A DNA stretch of 64,000 nt from CAZKVJ01 sp964556225 (lineage in GTDB: Bacteria > Actinomycetota > Acidimicrobiia > Acidimicrobiales > Ilumatobacteraceae), in NCBI GenBank assembly GCA_964556225.1, contig CAZKVJ010000003.1, positions 124,001 through 188,000 on the forward strand, read 5' to 3'. Numbering within the stretch: the stretch's first letter is position 1; each line of letters starts with the position of its first letter. Shown here in pieces: positions 58,174 to 64,000 of the stretch. The notes beneath the pieces are model-generated. The model saw nothing but the letters and a program-made list of their open reading frames with translations, did not search any database and was not told the DNA's origin. The position numbers and the translations under genes were made by a program.

Positions 58174-59148
58174 ATGGCAGGGCCCACACGAGTGGTCCTC
58201 GCGCTCGGGAGCGGCGGCGCCCGCGGGTACGCCCACATCGGCGCCATCCAGGTCCTGCGCGAGCGCGGGTTCGAGATCGTCGGCGTGGCCGGTTCCTCGA
58301 TGGGTGCGCTCGTCGGTGGGTTGCTCGCCTCCGGCACCCTCGACGAGTACACGGAGTGGGCGCGTGGCCTCGGTCAGCTCGACGTCATCCGCCTTCTCGA
58401 CCCCTCCATCTCCGCCCCCGGCGTGATCCGGGCGGAGAAGGTGCTGGCGCGAGTGCGTGAGCTGCTCGGCGACGTGGCCATCGAGGATCTCCCGCTGCCC
58501 TACACGGCCGTGGCGACCGACCTGCTCACCCGCCGGGAGGTGTGGTTCCAGAGCGGCCCGCTCGCACCGGCGATCAGAGCCTCGATCGCCACGCCCGGGA
58601 TCTTCACGCCCGTGATGCTGAACGGCCGGCTGCTGGCCGACGGGGGAGTGCTGAACCCGGTGCCCATCGCGCCGACGGCGGCCGTCGCGTCCGACCTGAC
58701 GGTGGCGGTCTCGCTCAACGGCGAGCGTCAGGGCGCAACGGAGCAGGTGCCCGCCCGCGAATCGGCCGAGGCCCGCCCGTTCGAGGAGTGGTTCGAGCGG
58801 TTCCGGCGTGGCGCGTCGTCGCTGTTGGATCGGGACATCGTCCGTTCCGTTCGCGACCGCTTCGGCAGCGGCTCGGACGCCCACGACGACCCGGTCGCGA
58901 CCTCGAGCGGTGACGACCTGTTCGGGGCGCTGCCGGCCGGCCTGACGAAGCTCGACGTCATGAACCAGTCGCTCGACGCGATGCAGAGCGTGCTCACCCG
59001 GTACCGCCTTGCCGGCTACCCACCCGACGTGCTGGTGGAGGTGCCCAAGGACGCCTGCCGCACGCTCGACTTCCACCGCGCCGCTGAGATGATCGACCTC
59101 GGCCGCACCCTCACGACCGCAGCCCTCGATCGCCTCGCCCTCCCCTGA
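58174..59148 (+). CDS. Patatin-like phospholipase (RssA type)
   Basis: A 324-residue protein with the patatin catalytic set: the oxyanion loop GSGGARGYAHIG near residue 12, the nucleophile in GSSMGALVGG near 41 and the dyad aspartate in LLADGGVLNPVP near 155. The ATPGIFTPV block is typical of the RssA/NTE group. It probably hydrolyses phospholipid or lysophospholipid acyl esters at the inner membrane. The C-terminal third (about 195-300) is charged and poorly conserved. Palindrome copy 4 follows 14 nt after the stop. Confidence 0.9.
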   Translation: MAGPTRVVLALGSGGARGYAHIGAIQVLRERGFEIVGVAGSSMGALVGGLLASGTLDEYTEWARGLGQLDVIRLLDPSISAPGVIRAEKVLARVRELLGDVAIEDLPLPYTAVATDLLTRREVWFQSGPLAPAIRASIATPGIFTPVMLNGRLLADGGVLNPVPIAPTAAVASDLTVAVSLNGERQGATEQVPARESAEARPFEEWFERFRRGASSLLDRDIVRSVRDRFGSGSDAHDDPVATSSGDDLFGALPAGLTKLDVMNQSLDAMQSVLTRYRLAGYPPDVLVEVPKDACRTLDFHRAAEMIDLGRTLTTAALDRLALP

Positions 59149-59162
59149 CCCTGACCTCTCGC

Positions 59163-59209
59163 TTCTGGTCCCAGGAAGTAGCGCTGAGCGCTACTTCCTG
59201 GGACCAGAA
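59163..59209. repeat. Dispersed palindrome, copy 4
   Basis: A 47-bp perfect palindrome with a 23-nt arm beginning TTCTGGTCCCAGG and ending AGTAGCGCT. The central base is G instead of C. It lies between the convergent patatin and CoA-transferase genes. Confidence 0.93.
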
Positions 59210-59226
59210 CGGAAGGTCGGGGGTCG

Positions 59227-60420
59227 TCAGCGGATGGCGCCGGTGGCGCGCAGGCGGGCGATCTCGGTGGCGGGGAGGCCGAGCTCGGCGAGCACCTCGT
59301 CCGTGTGCTCGCCGAGGCGAGGGGGCGGGGTCCAGCGCTCGGCGCGCGTCCCGTCCCGCCGGACCGGGAGGTCGACGAGGCGCAGGTCCGGCGCGGAGGC
59401 GAGCCCGGCGAGACGAAGGATGGCGAGCGCGTCCGTCTGGGGGTCCGTGAGGAGGTCGGCGATCGTGTGAACTCGGGTGCACGGCACCGAGCGCTCGGTG
59501 AGGCGATCGATCCAGTCCGCGGTCGTCGCCGTCCGGAATCGCTCGCTCAGCACCTCGCGCAGCAGCTCGCGGTTGGCGACCCGCTGCTGGTTCGTGGCGA
59601 AGCGGGGGTCGTCGGCCAGCTCGGGCCGGTCGAGCACCTCGACGAGCTGGCGGAACATGTGGTCGTTGCCGGCCGCGACGAACACGTCGGAGTCGGCGGT
59701 GGGGAACAGCTCGTACGGGGCGAGGATGGGCGTGCCGCTGCCGCTGCGCTGGGGGAGCACCCCGGTCAGCTCGTACGAGCTCAGGAGGAACGACAGCCAC
59801 CACGTGGACGTCTCGAACAGGCTGGCGTCGACCTTGGCGCCCCGCCCGGTGGCGGCCCGGCGGGTCAGCGCGGCCAGGATGCCGATGGTGGCCCACAGCG
59901 CCGTGCCGAGGTCGATGGCCGCGATCGACAGCCGCACCGGCGGGCGCTCGGGCTCGCCCGTGAGCTCCATGATCCCCGTGGCGGCCTGCAGCACCGGGTC
60001 GTAGCCCGGGTCGGAGGCTCGGGGTCCGACACCGCCGAAGGCCGAGACCGAGCAGTAGACCAGTCCGGGGTGCTCGGCCGAGAGCTGCTCGTAGCCGAGG
60101 CCGCGTCGCGCCAGAGATCCGGGCCGGAAGCTCTCCACCAGCACGTCGGCTCGCGCGGCCAGTCGGCGGACGACGTCGGCGCCGTCCGGGTGGTCCAGGT
60201 CGACGGCCACGGATCGCTTGTTGCGGTTGGCGGCCACGAACACGCCGCTGGACCCGTCGTCGAGCACCGGTGCCCAGTGTCGGGTGTCGTCACCGCCCGT
60301 CGGGGTCTCGATCTTGACGACGTCGGCGCCCAGGTCGCCGAGGTGCATGGTGGCGAACGGTCCCGCCAGGTTCCGGGTGAGATCGAGCACGCGGACACCC
60401 GACAGCGGCGCCTCGCTCAT
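59227..60420 (-). CDS. CaiB/BaiF family CoA-transferase
   Basis: A 397-residue class III CoA-transferase: GVRVLDLTRNLAGPFATMHLGDLGADVVKIE at the N-terminus, RNKRSVAVDL near residue 66, and the catalytic aspartate in SDPGYDPVLQAATGIMELTG near 136. The C-terminal RLGEHTDEVLAELGL is typical. It transfers CoA between carboxylic acids. The substrate is unknown; carnitine-, bile-acid- or aromatic-acid-type enzymes share these motifs. It lies 43 nt downstream of the VOC gene on the same strand. Confidence 0.92.
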   Translation of the reverse strand: MSEAPLSGVRVLDLTRNLAGPFATMHLGDLGADVVKIETPTGGDDTRHWAPVLDDGSSGVFVAANRNKRSVAVDLDHPDGADVVRRLAARADVLVESFRPGSLARRGLGYEQLSAEHPGLVYCSVSAFGGVGPRASDPGYDPVLQAATGIMELTGEPERPPVRLSIAAIDLGTALWATIGILAALTRRAATGRGAKVDASLFETSTWWLSFLLSSYELTGVLPQRSGSGTPILAPYELFPTADSDVFVAAGNDHMFRQLVEVLDRPELADDPRFATNQQRVANRELLREVLSERFRTATTADWIDRLTERSVPCTRVHTIADLLTDPQTDALAILRLAGLASAPDLRLVDLPVRRDGTRAERWTPPPRLGEHTDEVLAELGLPATEIARLRATGAIR

Positions 60421-60463
60421 GGTCTCCCGCTCTCGGCCGCTCGGGCCGGCTCGCTCCGCTCGC

Positions 60464-60886
60464 TCATGGCGTGTCCTTCGGATCGGGGACGCCTTCCGGG
60501 GTGCCCTCGTGGTACTCGATGAGCTCCAGCAGGTAGCCGTCGAAGTCCTTCACGAACGCCACCGTGACGGGCCAGCGGTCGAGGCGCTGTGGCTCCATCA
60601 CCGACTCGCACCCGGCGGCGATCGTGCGCTCGTACAGGGCGTGGACGTCGCTGGTGTTCACGTACAGCTTCCAGATGGCCGAGCCCATGTCGATCGGCCC
60701 CTCGTGGTCGAGGTGCTGGGCGAGCTGGAGCCGGGAGCCGCCCTCCGCTGCCTGCAGCACTGCCTCGAGCACGTTCGGGATCTCCGTCCGGCTGCGCACC
60801 GGCAGGCCGATCACGTCTTCCCAGAACCGCACGGAGCGCTCGAGATCGGTCACGTTGATGCAGATCTGTCCGAGGATCTGGCCCAT
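60464..60886 (-). CDS. VOC family (glyoxalase-like) protein
   Basis: A 140-residue vicinal-oxygen-chelate protein with two beta-alpha-beta-beta-beta units: CINVTDLERSVRFWEDVIGLPV at the N-terminus and KLYVNTSDVHALYERTIAAG in the middle, ending FVKDFDGYLLELIEYH with the conserved metal-type glutamate. Related proteins include glyoxalase I, methylmalonyl-CoA epimerase and dioxygenases. AGGGGGACC precedes the ATG. It is followed by the CoA-transferase, so a shared acyl-CoA pathway is possible. Confidence 0.87.
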   Translation of the reverse strand: MGQILGQICINVTDLERSVRFWEDVIGLPVRSRTEIPNVLEAVLQAAEGGSRLQLAQHLDHEGPIDMGSAIWKLYVNTSDVHALYERTIAAGCESVMEPQRLDRWPVTVAFVKDFDGYLLELIEYHEGTPEGVPDPKDTP

Positions 60887-60952
60887 GTCGAGGTCCCCCT
60901 GGTTCGGCCGCGGTCGCGAGGGACCGGACTGTAGGTCACGGCGTCGGCGCCG

Positions 60953-62581
60953 TCAGCCGTCCAGCCAGACCGCCATGGTGCCGATGCCGCGCTCGCCCCA
61001 CTGGTAGTAGGGGACGAGCGTCACGTCGAGTCGCCGGCGGCTGACCGGCACGGCACGGTCGCGGTACAGGCGCGGCTCGCCGACCTCGATGGTGCCCCGA
61101 CCCGTCAGCACGACGGGTCGCCCGGTGAGCGAGTCGTCGATGTGCTCGCCGGTCACGCGGTCGAGGCGGATCCGGCGTACGTCGAGGCCGTCGTGGTCGA
61201 CCCCCTCGGCGCAGTAGACGATCGGTCCCCGCACCACGGCGACGCGGCCCCCGGCCGCCTCTACCCTCGGGTCGGCGACCAGGGCACGGGTGGTCACCTC
61301 CACCGGTTCGACCACGACGTCGGCATCGCCGTCCACCGACACCCGCACTACGTCCGCCCACGGGTAGCCAGTGTCGACGGTCACCGTCGAGCCACCGGTG
61401 GCGATCGTGCAGGCGGTGGGGAGCCGGACGTGGACGGCGCCGTCCGGCCGCAGCCCGGCCACGTGTGCCGGCAGCTCGGCGAGAAGGCGGGTCGCGTTGG
61501 TCGGGCAGCAGGTCACGGCGTACCAGGGCAGGCGCCGGGCGGGGAACCGCTCGGCCAGCGACATGATCCCGAAGTCGTTGTGGTCGGCCCACGGCAGCTG
61601 CTCGGCCTGGCCGTCGCTGGCGAGCGGGTTCGAGTAGTGCCAGCTCGCGCCGTCGGCGCCGACCCCTGCCAGCACGCCGTTGTACAGGATCCGCTCGGCC
61701 GTGTCGTGCTCGCCCCGCAGCATCGCCCAGCGGAACGCCGCGACCGCCGCACAGGTCTCGGCGTACGCCATCGTGCTCGGCAGCTCGAACGGCTTGCCCG
61801 TCATCTCGCCCAGCCAGCGCCCTCCGACCCCGCCGGTGACGTACATCCTCGTGCCGACCATCGACGTCCACAGGCGGTCGGCGAGCTCGGCGTGGTCAGC
61901 CCGGCCGGCGGCCCGTCCCAGCAGCTCGGCACCGGTCGCGAAGTAGATGGCCCGCACGGCATGGCCCCACAGCTGGTCGAGCACATCGAGCGGGCCGCGG
62001 CGGAGCAGCACTTCGGCCGTCTCGAGGGCTCGCTCGTCACCCGTCGCGATCGCGAACCGGGCCAGCGCGAGCTCGATCTCTGGGTGCCCGTCGGTGGTCT
62101 CGAGCGGGCCGGCCGGGCCGAAGGTGTCGGCGACATGTCCGGCGATGCGCCGGGCGACGTCGACGAGCGGCGTCTCGCCGCGCACCTCGAGGTCGGCGAC
62201 CGCGGCTTCGATCAGATGTCCCATGCAGTACAGCTCGTGGCTCTGTGTGAGCCAGGTGTACCGCTGGTCGGCCGCCGCGCCACAGAACCAGCTGCTGAGG
62301 TAGCCGTCCGGGGCCTGTGCTCGCGCCAGCAGCTCCATCACCGGGTCGACCAGGTCGAACCGGCGAACGCGGATCGCCGCCTCCAACCACTTGGCCAGGT
62401 CGCTGTCGGTGAACCACAGGCCCTGGCGCGGTCCGTCGAGGTCACCGGCGGCGATCCTCAGGGCGTCTACCACGCCGTGGCGTTCCAGCTGGCCGAGCAG
62501 CACCGGCACGGTGACGTCGCGCACCTTCTCCCACCGGGAACCCCAGAACGAGCCGGGTGTGAGCACCACATCGACGCGCAT
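60953..62581 (-). CDS. GH127-type beta-L-arabinofuranosidase family protein
   Basis: A 542-residue protein of the DUF1680/GH127 family: an (alpha/alpha) barrel with WLEAAIRVRR and SHELYCMGHLIEAAV near residue 120, the glutamate and first cysteine in YAETCAAVAAFRW near 279, and the zinc-binding cysteine pair in AVTCCPTNATRLLAELP near 360. In the bifidobacterial HypBA1 one of these cysteines is the nucleophile. A C-terminal beta-sandwich follows. There is no signal peptide, so it should act in the cytoplasm on an arabinofuranoside or related sugar. ATG 62581 has TACGCT 6 nt upstream. Confidence 0.9.
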   Translation of the reverse strand: MRVDVVLTPGSFWGSRWEKVRDVTVPVLLGQLERHGVVDALRIAAGDLDGPRQGLWFTDSDLAKWLEAAIRVRRFDLVDPVMELLARAQAPDGYLSSWFCGAAADQRYTWLTQSHELYCMGHLIEAAVADLEVRGETPLVDVARRIAGHVADTFGPAGPLETTDGHPEIELALARFAIATGDERALETAEVLLRRGPLDVLDQLWGHAVRAIYFATGAELLGRAAGRADHAELADRLWTSMVGTRMYVTGGVGGRWLGEMTGKPFELPSTMAYAETCAAVAAFRWAMLRGEHDTAERILYNGVLAGVGADGASWHYSNPLASDGQAEQLPWADHNDFGIMSLAERFPARRLPWYAVTCCPTNATRLLAELPAHVAGLRPDGAVHVRLPTACTIATGGSTVTVDTGYPWADVVRVSVDGDADVVVEPVEVTTRALVADPRVEAAGGRVAVVRGPIVYCAEGVDHDGLDVRRIRLDRVTGEHIDDSLTGRPVVLTGRGTIEVGEPRLYRDRAVPVSRRRLDVTLVPYYQWGERGIGTMAVWLDG

Positions 62582-62587
62582 CGCCGG

Positions 62588-62593
62588 AGCGTA
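62588..62593 (-). promoter_or_regulatory. Candidate -10 box (leaderless) of the GH127 gene
   Basis: TACGCT on the minus strand lies 6 nt before ATG 62581, in a 69-bp divergent promoter gap. Confidence 0.42.
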
Positions 62594-62637
62594 GACAGGC
62601 ATCGAGGGTGTCGGCCGCGGGTCCAGGCGGACACCAC

Positions 62638-62643
62638 TAGCGT
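62638..62643 (+). promoter_or_regulatory. Candidate -10 box (leaderless) of the LLM gene
   Basis: TAGCGT lies 7 nt before GTG 62651, and no Shine-Dalgarno is seen. Confidence 0.42.
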
Positions 62644-62650
62644 CACCCAG

Positions 62651-63586
62651 GTGCAGCTCGCCGACCTCCGCATCTTCACCGAACCCCAGCAAGGGGCCAG
62701 CTACGACACCCTGCTGGCGATGGCCCGCCGGGCCGAGCAGCTCGGCTTCGGCGCCTTCTTCCGCAGCGACCACTACCTGAAGATGGGCGCCGTGTCCGGC
62801 CTGCCCGGACCGACCGACGCCTGGATCACCCTGGCCGGCCTGGCCCGCGACACCTCCACGATCCGCCTCGGCACGCTCGTCTCGCCGGTCACGTTCCGCA
62901 GCCCCGGGGTGCTTGCGATCAGCGTCGCCCAGGTCGACCAGATGAGCGGCGGGCGCGTCGAGCTGGGCATCGGCGCCGGCTGGTACCAGCAGGAGCACGA
63001 GGCGTATGCGATCGAGTTCCCGCCGACGCGTGAGCGCTTCGACATGCTGAGCGACCAGCTGGCCATCATCGACGGCCTGTGGTCGACGCCGGAGGGGGCA
63101 CACTTCACCTACGAGGGTCGGATCCACTCGGTCGTCGACTCGCCGGGCCTGCCCAAGCCGGTGCAGCGCCCCCTGCCGATCGTCATGGGCGGTGGGGGTC
63201 AGCGGCGCACGCCCGCGCTGGCGGCCCAGTACGCGGCCGAGTTCAACACGCCGTTCGTCCCCCGGTCGTTCTTCGTCGACCAGCGCGATCGGGTGAGGGC
63301 GGCCTGCGACACCATCGGCCGGACCCGCCCGATGGTGTTCTCGGCGGCGCTCGTGGTGTGCGCCGGGGCCACCGAAGCCGACGTCGTCCGTCGGGCGGCG
63401 GCGATCGGGCGCGAGCCGGCCGAGCTGCGCACCAACGGCGCCGCCGGCACGGTCGAGGAGGTCGCCGCCACGCTGCGGGCCTGGGCCGAGGCCGGCGCGG
63501 AGCGGATCTACCTCCAGGTGCTCGACCTGCACGATCTCGAGCACCTCGACCTGATCGCCGAGGCGGTGGCACCCCTGCTCGCCTGA
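62651..63586 (+). CDS. LLM-class F420-dependent oxidoreductase (TIGR03560-like)
   Basis: A 311-residue luciferase-like monooxygenase. The N-terminus DLRIFTEPQQGASYDTLLAMARRAEQLGFGAFFRSDHYLKMG is followed by VDQMSGGRVELGIGAGWYQQEHEAYAIEFP near residue 97 and PIVMGGGGQRRTPALAAQYAAEFN near 177. These match actinobacterial F420-dependent families; the substrate is unknown. It is a paralogue of the enzyme at 39.3-40.3 kb with the same IGAGW core. GTG 62651 is the only start near the conserved beginning. It is followed after 36 nt by an epoxide hydrolase gene. Confidence 0.88.
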   Translation: MQLADLRIFTEPQQGASYDTLLAMARRAEQLGFGAFFRSDHYLKMGAVSGLPGPTDAWITLAGLARDTSTIRLGTLVSPVTFRSPGVLAISVAQVDQMSGGRVELGIGAGWYQQEHEAYAIEFPPTRERFDMLSDQLAIIDGLWSTPEGAHFTYEGRIHSVVDSPGLPKPVQRPLPIVMGGGGQRRTPALAAQYAAEFNTPFVPRSFFVDQRDRVRAACDTIGRTRPMVFSAALVVCAGATEADVVRRAAAIGREPAELRTNGAAGTVEEVAATLRAWAEAGAERIYLQVLDLHDLEHLDLIAEAVAPLLA

Positions 63587-63622
63587 CATGCTGTTCGGCG
63601 CCGACGAGTCCGGGGAGCCGCC

Positions 63623-64000
63623 ATGTCCGAAGAGATCGTCCCGTTCACCATCGACGTGCCCGATGCGGCGCTCGTCGACCTGCGCGACCGGCTGGCGAGA
63701 ACGCGCTGGCCGGAGCGTGAGGCCGTCGACGACTGGTCACAGGGCATCCCGCTGGACTACGTGCAAGAGCTGTGCCGGTACTGGGCCGACTCGTACGACT
63801 GGCGCGCGCGCGAGGCCCGGCTGAACCGCCACCCCCAGTTCCGCACCGAGATCGACGGGCTCTGGATCCACTTCCTGCACGTGCGCTCACCGGAGCCCGA
63901 CGCCCTGCCGCTCGTGATCACGCACGGCTGGCCCGGCTCGATCGTCGAGTTCCAAGAGGTCATCGGACCGCTCACCGACCCGGTGGCCCACGGCGGCGAC
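63623..64000 (+). CDS. Epoxide hydrolase, N-terminal part (runs off the window)
   Basis: 126 residues are visible and the frame is open at the right edge. The EHN (epoxide hydrolase N-terminal) domain is recognisable: FTIDVPDAALVDLRDRLARTRWP, DWSQGIPLDYVQELCRYWADSYDWR and LNRHPQFRTEIDGLWIHFLHV. The oxyanion motif ITHGWPGSIVEF near residue 107 begins the alpha/beta-hydrolase domain. The nucleophile and the rest lie outside the window. GGGGAG 6 nt before ATG 63623 is the ribosome site. It is probably co-transcribed with the LLM gene. Confidence 0.88.
   Translation, partial: MSEEIVPFTIDVPDAALVDLRDRLARTRWPEREAVDDWSQGIPLDYVQELCRYWADSYDWRAREARLNRHPQFRTEIDGLWIHFLHVRSPEPDALPLVITHGWPGSIVEFQEVIGPLTDPVAHGGD

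Noticed and set aside
63588..63824. 78-codon open frame at the right edge
   Set aside because: It is a shifted frame of the epoxide hydrolase N-terminal domain, which starts at 63623 and is open to the window end.

Overview
The window is a GC-rich (about 70%) bacterial chromosome segment, coding-dense on both strands, with many GTG starts, many four-base stop/start overlaps and a recurrent TAnnnT box 6-8 nt before the start codon of genes that lack a Shine-Dalgarno sequence (leaderless transcription). F420-type luciferase-like monooxygenases, MpaB-type oxygenase, CaiB/BaiF transferase, DUF35/thiolase modules and many SDR and acyl-CoA enzymes point to an Actinomycetota member, plausibly an uncultured-type Acidimicrobiia; this placement is inference from gene content, not from a marker gene.

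Layout. 0-6.3 kb: an acyl-CoA degradation operon (acyl-CoA ligase, crotonase, HMG-CoA-synthase-like/DUF35 fusion, thiolase, DUF35 protein, thiolase-like protein), resembling side-chain retro-aldol systems. 6.3-10.5 kb: a methyltransferase, then a minus-strand operon of SDR, TPP enzyme and NAD epimerase. 10.5-15.2 kb: a sulfur-sensing ArsR-rhodanese/DsrE operon and a patch of decayed genes (remnants of an SQR-like flavoprotein, an acyl-CoA synthetase and a MarR regulator, and an SDR with an internal deletion). Among them lies an intact, very unusual small protein made of eleven hexapeptide repeats, one membrane segment and nine Cys-Val-x triplets. 15.2-21.3 kb: hydrolase, tryptophanase-family lyase, MpaB-type oxygenase, a CarH-like B12 photoreceptor regulator and a fused ETF beta-alpha protein. 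21.3-28.0 kb: an Lrp regulator divergent from a methionine-gamma-lyase-like enzyme and an AceE-type E1 (the mdeR-mdeA-mdeB arrangement), then carboxynorspermidine dehydrogenase and decarboxylase. 28.1-41.2 kb: AGPS-like flavoprotein, second TPP enzyme, CBS protein, truncated amidohydrolase, crotonase, SDR, archaeal-type fructose bisphosphatase/aldolase, NAD salvage (pncA/pncB), RNA repair (archease/rtcB), LLM oxidoreductase, lipase. 41.3-47.1 kb: mtnA, class II aldolase and mtnP (a DHAP-shunt type methylthioadenosine salvage set) followed by a C69 peptidase, a class III aminotransferase and a kinase-fold protein. 47.1-51.5 kb: a Ugp-type sugar ABC transporter. 51.7-64 kb: HrpA helicase, a large secreted protein with a neocarzinostatin-like module, patatin, CoA-transferase, VOC protein, GH127 glycosidase, second LLM enzyme and the start of an epoxide hydrolase.

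Four near-identical 43-49 bp perfect palindromes are scattered over the window (14.8, 32.4, 55.5 and 59.2 kb), mostly between convergent genes. One copy differs by a compensated base pair, one supplies the stop codon of hrpA, and one sits exactly at the truncation point of an amidohydrolase gene. No rRNA, tRNA, CRISPR array, transposase or phage gene was seen.
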